This document shows positions 33,381 to 42,067 of a stretch of DNA of 64,000 nt, one piece after another (the first letter of the stretch is position 1; each line of letters starts with the position of its first letter). Made by a program: the position numbers and the translations under genes. A model generated the notes under the pieces. The model was not told the origin of the DNA. It saw nothing but the letters and a program-made list of their open reading frames with translations, and searched no databases. The stretch comes from Alkalidesulfovibrio alkalitolerans DSM 16529 (GTDB lineage Bacteria; Desulfobacterota; Desulfovibrionia; Desulfovibrionales; Desulfovibrionaceae): assembly GCF_000422245.1 (NCBI RefSeq), contig NZ_ATHI01000032.1:62001-126000 (forward strand). Reading direction: 5' to 3'.

Positions 33381-35132
33381 ATGACCTTCGACTGGACCGA
33401 GGCTTTCTCCAAGCTCCCCCACCTGCGCTGGACAGCCGCCGAGGAGGTCGAGTCGAGCAGGCGCCTGGACACCCTCGACAAGCTCAAGGATTATCTCGAC
33501 TGGGTGCACATTAAGCAATGCATCCTCAAGCCGTTCGCCGAGCTTCCCGATTATCCCCTGGTGGAGGCACGGAGCCTTCTGCCCTCTTTCGAGCCTGAAC
33601 TTTTCGAGCACAAGGAGCTTCCGGGCTTTCTCCTCGTGGCCTTCGACCGACCGGTCGTCCCCTTCGAGGAGGTCTTTCAGTTCGACCGCCTCTACAATAT
33701 CATGGATGCCGGAGACGGAAGCCAGGCACTCTCCTGTCCTCTTGAGAACAACGTGGTGGAGCAGAACATCCACACCGTTCGTTCCCGTCTTCCAAAGAAA
33801 TTTCAGGAAGATTTTCTCAAGCGCTTCGGCAGCAAGGACATCACCTACCTAGAAAACTACGCTCCGCTCCTGCGTTATCTTCTGGAAATGGATCGCGCTC
33901 ACGTCATCTCCAAAGACGCCTACGGCGAGTTCCATCTTTCAGGCATCTATGCCTCGCTGCCAGCCGACCTCGATTCGGAGATCAAACGCTTTGGCCTGCG
34001 CACCGGCAAATTTGCGCCCGGCGACAACGCCCGTTACGAACGCAACAGACTGTTCGTCTATCAATTCCTTATGGAGCTTTACGGCTTCTCCATCGTCTCC
34101 GAGAGACGCACGGCCGCGGCACTCTTCTCCCGTCGGCTCTTTCGCATGGGCGAGCGTTTTCTCGTCCGGGTCATGGGGCAGTCGGACCGGACCATCACCA
34201 CGCTTTCCTCACATCCCCAGGCGAAGACGTACCCACGCGTGGAAAAGGTCGCCCTGGTGCGCGTGGACGAAGACCAGAAGGAGGCGATCGAGCAGCTTGA
34301 AAAAGGCGGATTTTTTGTCGACCGGAAGCGCAATGCCGTGCTGCTGCGGGCTGTGTACCGCCAGCACAAGTTCAACCCCAAGAACGTGCGCCAGGACCGC
34401 GCCTTGTCCACCACCCGTCAGGAGGTCATCCACCCCCTGACCGGAGAGATCCGTACCGACATCAATATCCTCAAGGATTCCTATAACATGATCCTGCGCT
34501 TGAACGATATCGTGCGCGGAGAGTATCTGGGCGCGGTGACCTATAAGCGGCGCGAGGTGCTTTTCAACACAGAAACGCACGAGAAGCGGCTCAAGTTCCT
34601 CTTCACCTGGTTGACCAAGCACCAACGCAGGATCATCGGCTATTCGGACGAGTTCTACGCCAAGGTCATCAAGGTCTTGGACAGCTATCTGCTCGCGCCC
34701 GACAATTTCGAAACCTTCAGCGCCATGCACGACCTCTATCAAGAGGTCTGGAGCCGCTACAGCTACATCCAGCAGGCCCGCAAGGTGAAGCTGCTCGAAG
34801 ATCTGGCCGAGCGTCGGGGCAAAAGCGGCCAGGCGCGCAGTTATCTCGACCAACTGCGTGGCATCAACGAGATTCTCGGCGACCTCAAGTTCGAGATCGT
34901 CAACTATTTCGACGAATTGGTCATTGGTGTCCTGGCGATCGGCGAGCGCGTGGCCTCGGACAGCTACCTGAGGAGAACCTATGTGGAGCCCCCCGAGGAC
35001 AGCCTGACCCCCTACGGCAAGGACATCCGCCGTCAATACCGCAGGCTGGTCGGCCAACTCGACGAGTTCGCGGGCATCCGCAAGGCGCGTCAGGAGCGAA
35101 GTCCGTTGCCGCAACTCTCGGCCGTCCTGTGA
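33381..35132 (+). CDS. Uncharacterised 583-residue cytosolic protein
   Basis: A long open frame with codon usage like its neighbours and a promoter-like TTGACA element just upstream. The protein has no signal peptide, no membrane helix and no motif I recognise. It is strongly charged, with an Arg-rich middle (residues about 230-300, SRRLFRMGERFLVRVMG), a region rich in Asn/Arg (about 310-345), and long predicted helices in the last third (for example KLLEDLAERRGKSGQARSYLDQL). It does not look like a fused known enzyme. It stands alone, divergent from GAF/mreB and followed by gcvT after 195 bases. Confidence 0.8.
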   Translation: MTFDWTEAFSKLPHLRWTAAEEVESSRRLDTLDKLKDYLDWVHIKQCILKPFAELPDYPLVEARSLLPSFEPELFEHKELPGFLLVAFDRPVVPFEEVFQFDRLYNIMDAGDGSQALSCPLENNVVEQNIHTVRSRLPKKFQEDFLKRFGSKDITYLENYAPLLRYLLEMDRAHVISKDAYGEFHLSGIYASLPADLDSEIKRFGLRTGKFAPGDNARYERNRLFVYQFLMELYGFSIVSERRTAAALFSRRLFRMGERFLVRVMGQSDRTITTLSSHPQAKTYPRVEKVALVRVDEDQKEAIEQLEKGGFFVDRKRNAVLLRAVYRQHKFNPKNVRQDRALSTTRQEVIHPLTGEIRTDINILKDSYNMILRLNDIVRGEYLGAVTYKRREVLFNTETHEKRLKFLFTWLTKHQRRIIGYSDEFYAKVIKVLDSYLLAPDNFETFSAMHDLYQEVWSRYSYIQQARKVKLLEDLAERRGKSGQARSYLDQLRGINEILGDLKFEIVNYFDELVIGVLAIGERVASDSYLRRTYVEPPEDSLTPYGKDIRRQYRRLVGQLDEFAGIRKARQERSPLPQLSAVL

Positions 35133-35201
35133 TCTTCCGTTGCCCTTCCCTGTATTTTGCCGCATATTGCCGGGAGCGCACAGCATTTGACTTTGCATCC
35201 A

Positions 35202-35285
35202 CGCGGCTCCGCCGCGCAGGCCCGCTCTAGGCGGGCCGTGTTGATAGCCCGGAGAAGGAGAATATTGCATGCTTCCCTCTCCGGG
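35202..35285 (+). other. Cluster of three small hairpins upstream of gcvT
   Basis: Three stems in a row: CGCGGC-TCC-GCCGCG (35202-35216), GGCCCGC-TCTAG-GCGGGCC (35219-35237), and CCCGGAGA (35248-35255) with TCTCCGGG (35278-35285). None is followed by a clear T-tract. They could form a weak terminator for the upstream gene plus a structured leader of gcvT. I see no convincing glycine-riboswitch core. Confidence 0.35.
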
Positions 35286-35327
35286 TAATAATCTCGCGTC
35301 ATCGCGCCAACGACAACGGAGGATGGC

Positions 35328-36413
35328 ATGTCTCCGCTCAAGGAAACCCCGCTTAGCCAGTGGCACGCGCAGCACGGCGCCAAGATGGTCGATTTCGCCG
35401 GCTGGTCCATGCCGGTGCAATACGAGGGCATCATCAAGGAGCACGAACACACCCGCACACAAGCCTCGATCTTCGACATCTGCCACATGGGCGAGTTCCT
35501 GATCTCCGGACGAGGCGCGCGCGACGCACTCGACCAAATTCTGACCCACAATCTCGCGACCTTGGAACCGGGGAAGTGCCGCTACGGTTTCATGCTCAAC
35601 GAACGCGCCGGGATTCTCGACGACCTCATCATCTACTGTCTGGCCCCAGACAACTACATGCTCGTGGTCAACGGAGCATGTGAGGCAAGCGATTTCAAGT
35701 GGCTCGAGGAGCGTCTTCCCGAAAGCGTGCACATCGCCAACATTTCTTCCTTCACGGCTAAGATCGATCTGCAGGGCCCCGAATCCCTCAAGGCTCTGGA
35801 GCAGGTTCTCGGCGGGAAATGGGGACACCTGAAGTATTTCAATTTCGAGGAGACTACCTACGAAGGCGACAAGCTCTACGTCTCGCGCACCGGTTACACG
35901 GGCGAACTGGGGTACGAGTTCTATCTGACCTGGAACAAGGCTCAGGCCCTTTGGGAGGCGCTTGCCGCAGTGCCGTTTGTTCGCCCGGCCGGGCTTGGCG
36001 CACGCGACACATTGCGCCTCGAACTGGGGTATCCCCTGTACGGCCAGGACCTCGACGAGGATCATACCCCCGTCGAGGCGGGCTATGGCTTTCTTATGGG
36101 CAAGGAGACGCCTTTCGTCGGCAAGGAGTCGCTTCGCGCGGTGCGCGAAAAGCTCGTGGCTCTGGCCATCGACGGCCGCCGCGCCGCTCGCCACGGCGAT
36201 GCGGTGCTCACCGTCGGCGGCAAGGAATGCGGCCTGGTGACCAGCGGCGCGTTTGCGCCGTCCCTGGGCCATGCCGTGGCTCTGGCCTACGTCTCGGCCG
36301 AATTCGCCGAACGCGAGGCCTTCGTCATCCGCGCCGCGCGGGCCGAATTGCCCGCCAAGAGGACCGAGTTGCCCTTCTACCGCAACGGCACGGCGAGGGC
36401 CAAGACCTCCTGA
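35328..36413 (+). CDS. gcvT: Aminomethyltransferase, glycine cleavage T protein
   Basis: Transfers the methylene group from the glycine-loaded H protein to tetrahydrofolate. The 361-residue protein has the N-terminal KMVDFAGWSMPVQY, FDICHMGEF, LTHNLATL, RTGYTGELGYE and GLGARDTLRLE blocks of GcvT, which contact folate and the lipoyl arm. GGAGG lies 6 bases before ATG 35328. The other glycine cleavage genes (gcvH, gcvP) are not in the window. It precedes rsmE by 7 bases. Confidence 0.94.
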   Translation: MSPLKETPLSQWHAQHGAKMVDFAGWSMPVQYEGIIKEHEHTRTQASIFDICHMGEFLISGRGARDALDQILTHNLATLEPGKCRYGFMLNERAGILDDLIIYCLAPDNYMLVVNGACEASDFKWLEERLPESVHIANISSFTAKIDLQGPESLKALEQVLGGKWGHLKYFNFEETTYEGDKLYVSRTGYTGELGYEFYLTWNKAQALWEALAAVPFVRPAGLGARDTLRLELGYPLYGQDLDEDHTPVEAGYGFLMGKETPFVGKESLRAVREKLVALAIDGRRAARHGDAVLTVGGKECGLVTSGAFAPSLGHAVALAYVSAEFAEREAFVIRAARAELPAKRTELPFYRNGTARAKTS

Positions 36414-36420
36414 CGTCGCC

Positions 36421-37152
36421 ATGGCCCGGATCGACGGCTTCCATCTCCCGCCCGAGGCGTGGCGCGAGCCCTACACCCTCGAAGGTGGCGAGGCGCGCCA
36501 TCTGCTGACCGTGCTCAGGGCGCGGCCCGGCACGCGGGTGCGGCTTTTCGACGGCTGCGGCCGAGAAGGCCTTTTTGAACTGATCTCGGGCCGAAAGGAC
36601 GTCGCCCGGCTCGCGCCTCTCGAAATCCGCAACGTCGAGAGACCGACCTCGCGCCTGACGATCGCCCTGGGATTCTCCAAAGCGGGCCGCCGGGACTGGC
36701 TCCTAGAGAAGGCCGTGGAGCTTCAGGTCGGCGAGATCGTCTTCTGGCAGGCCGCGCACAGCCAGGGACGCCTGCCGGAAACGGTCAAGCGGACCTGGCG
36801 GGAGACGTGCATCGCCGCAGCCAAGCAGTGTGGCGCAGTCTGGCTGCCGGAGATCACCCTTCTTTCCTCGGGCGCGGCCGCCGTGGCCGAGGCGGGCAAG
36901 GTGCACGGCTCCCGGTTGCTGCTTTGGGAAAAGGAAACGAAGATCGTCCTTTCGCAGGACGACCTCGCAGGCAGCGTTTTCGCCGTCATCGGCCCGGAGG
37001 GTGGGCTTGCCGAGGCCGAGGCCCGGACATTCATGGATGCGGGCTTCGCCAGTCGGCACCTCGGCCCGTCCATTCTCCGGCTTGAGACGGCCGCCCTTCT
37101 CGTCATGGGACTTCATTACCATGCGCGCATTGTGCAGCCGGAAACATCATGA
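36421..37152 (+). CDS. rsmE: 16S rRNA m3U1498 methyltransferase RsmE
   Basis: SPOUT-fold methyltransferase acting on uridine 1498 of 16S rRNA. The 243-residue protein has an N-terminal PUA-like RNA-binding part (GGEARHLLTVLRARPG) and the trefoil knot with the SAM-site motifs VIGPEGGL and HLGPSILRLETAAL. The start is ATG 36421, 7 bases after gcvT; the frame is open upstream, but family homology begins here. Its TGA overlaps the rarA ATG (ATGA), so the two are translationally coupled. Confidence 0.94.
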   Translation: MARIDGFHLPPEAWREPYTLEGGEARHLLTVLRARPGTRVRLFDGCGREGLFELISGRKDVARLAPLEIRNVERPTSRLTIALGFSKAGRRDWLLEKAVELQVGEIVFWQAAHSQGRLPETVKRTWRETCIAAAKQCGAVWLPEITLLSSGAAAVAEAGKVHGSRLLLWEKETKIVLSQDDLAGSVFAVIGPEGGLAEAEARTFMDAGFASRHLGPSILRLETAALLVMGLHYHARIVQPETS

Positions 37153-38420
37153 AGATCGAACTCGCTTCCGACGCCCCCCTGGCCGAACGCCTCCGCCCGA
37201 AAAGCGTCGAAGAATTCATCGGGCAGAAGCATCTGCGCGGCAGACTTTCGACCATGGCCGCAGGCGGGCGGCTGCCGAGCATGCTGCTCTTTGGCCCTCC
37301 GGGCTGCGGCAAATCGACCATCGCCATCCTCCTGGCCAAGGCCACGGGGCTGCCGTTTCGCCGCCTCTCTGCGCCCGAGACCGGGCTTGCCGCCCTGCGC
37401 AAGGAGATCCAGGGCTTCCGCGTCCTCATCCTGGACGAATTGCACCGCTACTCCAAGGCGCAGCAGGACTTCTTCCTGCCCATCCTGGAATCCGGCGAAC
37501 TGACGCTTCTGGCCACGACCACGGAGAACCCGTCGTTCTCGGTCACGCGCCAGCTCCTTTCCCGGCTGCACGTACTCAAACTGCGCGCCCTGGAGCAGGA
37601 CGAACTCCTTGAAGTCGCCAAGCGCGGCGCGGCAGCCTTGAACCTCGATCTTTCCGAGGAGTCGCTGGAGCTTCTGGCCAGCATGTCCGGCGGCGACGCG
37701 CGCACGCTCCTCAATCTCATCGAATACGCGGCCAAACTGCCGCCTGAGAAGCTGGTCCCCGCGGAACTGGCCAAGACCCTGCCGGAAATGGTCATCCGGG
37801 GCGATCGGGGCGGCGATTCGCACTACGAACTGGCCTCGGCCATGATCAAGTCCATACGCGGCTCGGACCCGGACGCTGCCCTGTATTATCTGGCCTGCAT
37901 GCTGGAGTCGGGCGAAGATCCGCGCTTCGTCTGCCGCCGTCTGATCCTTTCGGCCTCCGAGGACATCGGGCTGGCCGACCCCTACGCCCTGCCGCTGGCC
38001 GTGAGCACGCAGCAGGCTGTGGAAATGGTGGGCATGCCCGAGGGGTTCATCCCCTTGGCCGAATGCACGGTCTATCTGGCGCTCGCGCCCAAGAGCAATT
38101 CCACCTACGCGGCCTATCTGGCCGTGCAGCAGGAGGTGCGGCGCGACGGGCCCCGGCCGGTGCCCCTGCATCTGCGTAACGCCGCTACAAAGCTTCAAAA
38201 AGACTGGGGGTTCGGCCGGGGCTACAAGTATCCCCACGCCTTTCCCGAAGGCTGGGCCGACCAGGAGTACCTGCCCCAGGACATCTCCGGCCGCCGCTTC
38301 TACCACCCCAGGGAGCACGGCATGGAGCCCAAGATCAATCTCTGGTATCAGAAGGTGCTGAAGATGAAGGCCGGGCGCGGCAAGCCGCCCTCCCCGCCGG
38401 ACAAGGGCCGGTCCTCGTAG
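37149..38420 (+). CDS. rarA: Replication-associated recombination protein RarA (MgsA/WRNIP1 family)
   Basis: AAA+ ATPase that acts at stalled replication forks, related to clamp-loader subunits and to RuvB. The 423-residue protein has Walker A GPPGCGKST (residues 49-57), a Walker B-type LILDELHRYSKAQQD, sensor 1 LATTTENPSF, the sensor 2 Arg in GGDARTLLN and the C-terminal tetramerisation domain (DDRKHYELASAMIKSIRGSDPDAAL-type region, here SHYELASAMIKSIRG, then LPLAVSTQQAVEMVGMPEG). It begins inside rsmE. Its 3' end faces the glycosyltransferase gene across a repeat-bearing gap. Confidence 0.95.
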   Translation: MKIELASDAPLAERLRPKSVEEFIGQKHLRGRLSTMAAGGRLPSMLLFGPPGCGKSTIAILLAKATGLPFRRLSAPETGLAALRKEIQGFRVLILDELHRYSKAQQDFFLPILESGELTLLATTTENPSFSVTRQLLSRLHVLKLRALEQDELLEVAKRGAAALNLDLSEESLELLASMSGGDARTLLNLIEYAAKLPPEKLVPAELAKTLPEMVIRGDRGGDSHYELASAMIKSIRGSDPDAALYYLACMLESGEDPRFVCRRLILSASEDIGLADPYALPLAVSTQQAVEMVGMPEGFIPLAECTVYLALAPKSNSTYAAYLAVQQEVRRDGPRPVPLHLRNAATKLQKDWGFGRGYKYPHAFPEGWADQEYLPQDISGRRFYHPREHGMEPKINLWYQKVLKMKAGRGKPPSPPDKGRSS

Positions 38421-38745
38421 CAAACAGGCGATGATTTCGATGCGAGGCAAGCGAGGCGTGAAAATCCCGCGCTGGCTGCGTTGCCGCAAAGAATCCAACC
38501 CCCTCGCGTATCTGTAATACGCATCGGGTGTGGATTCTTTTTGCGCCTTGCCCTCGCGGTTTTTGACGCCTCGCCTGAAAGACAACTCCAGCAGCGGAAT
38601 AAGCAAGTAATTTTGGATTGATAAGCATCACGAGCTTGTTGACAAACCCTTTTCCAGCCTGGTTTCATCGTCGCACCGGCGTCGGTTTTGCCAGCTATGA
38701 TTTTGATGCGAATCGCGGGGTCCAGGGGCCCCAGCGGCGCTTTTT
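38421..38745. other. Repeat-bearing convergent gap between rarA and a glycosyltransferase gene
   Basis: 325 bases without a gene. The left half is palindromic repeat copy 2. The right half contains TTGTTGACAAACCC followed by a T-rich run and CAGCCTG (38636-38661), which is nearly the same as TTGTTGACAAACCCC-T6-CAGGCTG beside copy 1 (12847-12874). A further stretch ends with TTTTTTCAACGGCCCGCC at about 38740-38757. The gap thus holds parts of two repeat units and probably the termination signals of both genes. Confidence 0.6.
38455..38572. repeat. Imperfect palindromic repeat, copy 2 (~118 bases)
   Basis: A long hairpin with arms GCGTGAAAATCCCGCG and CGCGGTTTTTGACGC, inner arms GAATCCA and TGGATTC, and tip CGCGTAT-CTGT-AATACGC. 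CTGCGTTGC and GCGCCTTGC shoulders are shared with copy 1 at 12867-12989. It lies between the converging 3' ends of rarA and a glycosyltransferase gene. Confidence 0.75.
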
Positions 38746-40026
38746 TCAACGGCCCGCCAATCCGTACTGCTTACGCCATTCGTCCAGGAAGAGGATCGTC
38801 GTGTCCAGCGGCGAGAGCTTTCCCTGCTGCCCGCGCACGGCCCATACGAGATCATCGAAGGACGCCTCGCCCGAGAGCCCGAGGCGTTCGCGCAGCGCGG
38901 CGAGTTCGCGACGCAGATCCTCGGGCAGCGCGGCCTCCACTGCGTCGCCAGGCCGTTCGCGCTCCTTGGGCCAGCCGGTCAGGCGTTCGGCGCAAAAATC
39001 GAGCAGCGTTTGCATGCGCGCGTCGTAGGTGTGCTCGGCCAGGACCCGCGCCCTGGCCCGCGCGGCGATGGCTGTCCGTTCGTCCTCGTGGGCCAGGTAA
39101 TGGACGATTTTTTCTTTCATCTCCGCCAGTGAGGCGAAGCGGACCACCTCGTCGACCGCGAATGCCTCGTCCATGAGCGAGCGGCTATCCGTGAGTTGGA
39201 ACGCCCCGCAGGCGGCAAGCTCAAAAGTCCGGGGATTGACGAAGTCGCCGTTTGTCACCAGCCGTTCGGGATCGATGCTGGAGTGCAGGTTCAGGTTGAT
39301 CTTCGAGGCGTTGAAGATCTTCACGCACTCCTCGGAACTCACCCGGCGGCCGCCTTCCTGCACGTACGGGGCGAGCACGGGGTCGCCGTCCCATTCGTTG
39401 CCCCAAATCTTAAAGTCATGGTTCAAGAGTTGCCGAAAAGCCACGCGCCGATTGGGATAGCCCGCTCCCATGAAGGACAGGTCCGAGCCGAACCTGCGCC
39501 GTTCCTGGGGTGTGAGGTCGAGCGGCGCGTGAAATGTGGGATCGGCGGCCAAGGGCAGGTAGAGGTGGTTCGGCTGGCCGATCTTCTCCAATTCCTCGCC
39601 GAAAGGCTCTTTCTGGATGACTGCGAAGACATCGTAGAGCGGCGCGAAGGCCTGCCAGTAGGTGAAGAGACGAAAATCCTCCACAAACCACATGGCCGTG
39701 GGGATGCCCAGGCTCTTGAACTTTTTCAGGGCCTGGCGGGAGAGCGGCGCCTGGGCCATGGCCAGCACCATGTCAGGAGCGAAGGTCTCGGCCTTGGCCA
39801 CCACGGCTTGGGCCACGAGTTGCAAATAGGAGTTCTGGAGATAATCCAGCTTGTCGCCCGCGACCTTCAGGTTGCGCAGGGCGAGGTAGGTGGGCTGGAA
39901 ATCCGGCGACTCCACCGTCTCCACCAGATGCCCCAGGCGGGAGAGCGCCGAGGCGCAGAAGCGGCCCACGGGCAGGGAGCCGCCGTACAGCGGCAGGACG
40001 AGCAGGATGCGCAACGATCGGTTCAT
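38746..40026 (-). CDS. CgeB/DUF3880-type glycosyltransferase
   Basis: A 426-residue GT-B-type glycosyltransferase. The N-terminal part (LRILLVLPLYGGSLPVG, then DMVLAMAQAPLS and TAMWFVEDFR) matches DUF3880. The C-terminal part has the CgeB-like donor-site region KIFNASKINLNLHSS and NPRTFELAACGAFQLTD. Such proteins occur in LPS, flagellin and spore-coat glycosylation clusters. The ATG at 40026 is one base after the stop of the GT9 gene, so the two form an operon. It has no signal peptide and acts in the cytosol. The acceptor is unknown. A long charged C-terminal tail follows the fold. Confidence 0.85.
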   Translation of the reverse strand: MNRSLRILLVLPLYGGSLPVGRFCASALSRLGHLVETVESPDFQPTYLALRNLKVAGDKLDYLQNSYLQLVAQAVVAKAETFAPDMVLAMAQAPLSRQALKKFKSLGIPTAMWFVEDFRLFTYWQAFAPLYDVFAVIQKEPFGEELEKIGQPNHLYLPLAADPTFHAPLDLTPQERRRFGSDLSFMGAGYPNRRVAFRQLLNHDFKIWGNEWDGDPVLAPYVQEGGRRVSSEECVKIFNASKINLNLHSSIDPERLVTNGDFVNPRTFELAACGAFQLTDSRSLMDEAFAVDEVVRFASLAEMKEKIVHYLAHEDERTAIAARARARVLAEHTYDARMQTLLDFCAERLTGWPKERERPGDAVEAALPEDLRRELAALRERLGLSGEASFDDLVWAVRGQQGKLSPLDTTILFLDEWRKQYGLAGR

Positions 40027-40027
40027 G

Positions 40028-41278
40028 TCACTCGCTCGCAAGAGGTCGGTTCATATCCGGGCCACCGAGCCAATCGCGCTCGAGCAGCATCTCGCCCGCC
40101 AGGCCGTGCGCCGATGGTTCGCCTGACGCGTCGAGGCCAGCGTGGCGGGCCATGAAGGCGCGAAAGGCTCTTCGCTCCGCGGCCTGGGGAATCCGTCCCG
40201 AGAAGGACGCGAAGTCCACGCCCAAGGGGTCGAGCACGGAGCGCAGCCCAACGAGACCGGGCAAGGGCTCTGCCTCGTGCCGCACCAGGGCCTTGAGAAA
40301 CGACGGATCGGCAAAGGGAGAACGGCAGGCCACGTTTTCGTGGCAGGGCCGCGACTCCACGCAGGGCGAGCAGTCGGCCACGGCCTGCCAGACCGTGTGC
40401 CCCTCGCCGTAGGGCCCGGTCTCGAAGGCCCAGGCTGAGGACAGGAACGTGGCCGTGACCGGCGTGCCCAGGTGCGCGGCCAGGTGCATGGTCCCGGTGT
40501 CCGGGGTCAGCAGCGTGTCGAGCCCGGAGACGATCTCGATCAGCCCGGCCCAATCCGTCCGGCCCGCGAGGTTTTGGGCCGCGCCGCGCGCGATCCTCGG
40601 GATGTGGGCCAGAACTTCCTCGCCCGCTCGACGTTCGCCCGGTCCGCCCAAAAGCACCAGCCGCCCCCTGCCCTTGGCGCTCCACAGCGCCCCAGCCACG
40701 GGACCGAGGATTTCGGGCGGCAGGGAGCGACGCTGACTCCTGCCCGCGAGCACCACGCCCACGCCGCCGCCCTTGGGCTCGGCGGGCGGGTTGACCTCGG
40801 CGGGCGGAAGCGGGCACGGCGCGTGCATGGCCCAGAAGTCCACCAGATTCAAGCCGTGGGTCGTACGCCGCCGCGCGGCGCGAAAGGCCATGTCCGCCCA
40901 GGCGTCTCGCGTCTCCTGGCCGTTTTGCGCCGCATAGCCGCGCACACGGCCAGGGTCGAAGAGCCGGGCCAGGGCGAAGTTGAGTCCCGAGAAGTTCAGA
41001 TTGAAGACGGCATCGAAATCGAGCCCCGCAAGGCCTGCCATGACCGGCAGGTTGAAGGCCGCGATCTCGGCCGCCCCCTGGCCCCTGGAAAGACCCGTTG
41101 CGTGCGCCCGGACCGGGTGGGTCGCGACGCCGGGAAAGACGAGCCCGGCCAGCTCGTCGAGCGAACGGTCCAGGCACAGATGCACCTCGCCGCGCCGCAT
41201 AAGCGTCGCGATCAGGCGCTTGGTCTGCACGAGATCGCCGAAGCGGGCGAGCTGGATGACGAGGAATCGTTGCTTCAC
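40028..41278 (-). CDS. Glycosyltransferase family 9 (heptosyltransferase-like)
   Basis: A 416-residue GT-B enzyme of the ADP-heptose:LPS heptosyltransferase family. The N-terminus FLVIQLARFGDLVQTKRLIATL is the hallmark P-loop-like start; the donor-side motif TPDTGTMHLAAHLGTPV is complete. A Cys-containing stretch (SPCVESRPCHENVAC) may bind metal or form disulphides. The start is GTG 41278; a TTG at 41335 adds 19 residues. An eight-residue leader frame with TAGGAG overlaps this GTG. It is followed by the CgeB-like gene and probably extends LPS core or a surface glycan. Confidence 0.85.
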   Translation of the reverse strand: MKQRFLVIQLARFGDLVQTKRLIATLMRRGEVHLCLDRSLDELAGLVFPGVATHPVRAHATGLSRGQGAAEIAAFNLPVMAGLAGLDFDAVFNLNFSGLNFALARLFDPGRVRGYAAQNGQETRDAWADMAFRAARRRTTHGLNLVDFWAMHAPCPLPPAEVNPPAEPKGGGVGVVLAGRSQRRSLPPEILGPVAGALWSAKGRGRLVLLGGPGERRAGEEVLAHIPRIARGAAQNLAGRTDWAGLIEIVSGLDTLLTPDTGTMHLAAHLGTPVTATFLSSAWAFETGPYGEGHTVWQAVADCSPCVESRPCHENVACRSPFADPSFLKALVRHEAEPLPGLVGLRSVLDPLGVDFASFSGRIPQAAERRAFRAFMARHAGLDASGEPSAHGLAGEMLLERDWLGGPDMNRPLASE

Positions 41279-41301
41279 GTCCGGGAGGGGCTGAGGTTCA
41301 T
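41275..41301 (-). other. Tiny leader ORF with strong ribosome site upstream of the GT9 gene
   Basis: On the minus strand TAGGAG is followed after 5 bases by ATG 41301, opening a nine-codon frame (MNLSPSRT, stop TGA 41277-41275). The TGA overlaps the GTG start of the heptosyltransferase-like gene (GTGA). It may couple translation into a gene that otherwise has no good ribosome site, or be chance. Confidence 0.35.
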
Positions 41302-41389
41302 CGGAACTCCTACCGCATTCGCCCGGCCTGGGCAAGAAAGCACGGTTTCATTTACTCCCGGCGCGCCTTCTGGTAAGGGGAATACCCTT

Positions 41390-42067
41390 ATGCGCTACTA
41401 CCCCATCTTCGTTAATCTGACGGACAAGGACTGCCTGGTCGTGGGCGCGGGCGGCGTCGGCCGCCGCAAGATCGCCTCCCTGGCCGAGCGCGGACCCCGC
41501 TCCGTGCTCGTGGTGGATACCCGTCCTCCTTCCGAGGAGATGGCCTCCCTGCTCGACAACCCCGTCATCCGCTACGAGACGCGCGGGTTTCGCGACGAGG
41601 ACGTGGAGGGCAAGTTCATCGTCATCGCCTCCACGGACAACGAGGAGCTGAACTGGCGCGTCTCTAACCTCTGCCGCGAGCGCGGCATCCTGTGCAACAT
41701 CGTGGACCAGCCGGAAAAGTGTAGCTTCATCGTCCCGGCCGTGGTGCAGAAGGGCGACCTGACCCTGGCCATCTCCACCGGCGGATCGAGCCCCGCCCTG
41801 GCCAAGAAGATCCGCCGCGACCTGCAGGATTATTTCGGCTCCCACTACGGCGACTTCCTGATCCTCATGGCCCGCCTGCGGCCGCACGTCCTGGGGCTGG
41901 CCCGGGGCACGGAGCACAACACCGCCCTGTTCCGCGACATCGTGGGCTCACCGCTCATGGAATGCCTGGAGAGCGGGGACGAAGCACAGGCCAGGAGCAT
42001 CCTCGCAGCCCATCTGCCGCAGGAACTGCACGGCCGCATCGACGAGGTGCTCGATGGCCTTTTTTGA
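41390..42067 (+). CDS. Precorrin-2 dehydrogenase (CysG N-terminal/Met8p type)
   Basis: Oxidises precorrin-2 to sirohydrochlorin with NAD+, and in some members also inserts iron, towards siroheme. The 225-residue protein has the Rossmann nucleotide motif VVGAGGVGRRKIA (residues 17-29), the IASTDNEELN block, the CNIVDQPEKCSFIVPAVV dimer/active-site strand and ISTGGSSPALAKKIR, all diagnostic. GGGG is 5 bases before ATG 41390. It overlaps the start of the CcsA-like gene by 14 bases and lies upstream of hemA, a tetrapyrrole cluster. Siroheme supplies sulfite reductases and, in sulfate reducers, the alternative route to haem. Confidence 0.9.
   Translation: MRYYPIFVNLTDKDCLVVGAGGVGRRKIASLAERGPRSVLVVDTRPPSEEMASLLDNPVIRYETRGFRDEDVEGKFIVIASTDNEELNWRVSNLCRERGILCNIVDQPEKCSFIVPAVVQKGDLTLAISTGGSSPALAKKIRRDLQDYFGSHYGDFLILMARLRPHVLGLARGTEHNTALFRDIVGSPLMECLESGDEAQARSILAAHLPQELHGRIDEVLDGLF

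Noticed and set aside
35140-35327. Glycine riboswitch upstream of gcvT
   Set aside because: The conserved core motifs of the glycine aptamer are not visible; only simple hairpins are seen.
34209-36422. 737-codon minus-strand frame spanning the unknown protein and gcvT
   Set aside because: It crosses two plus-strand genes and an intergenic region, and has antisense composition. GcvT motifs on the other strand are decisive.
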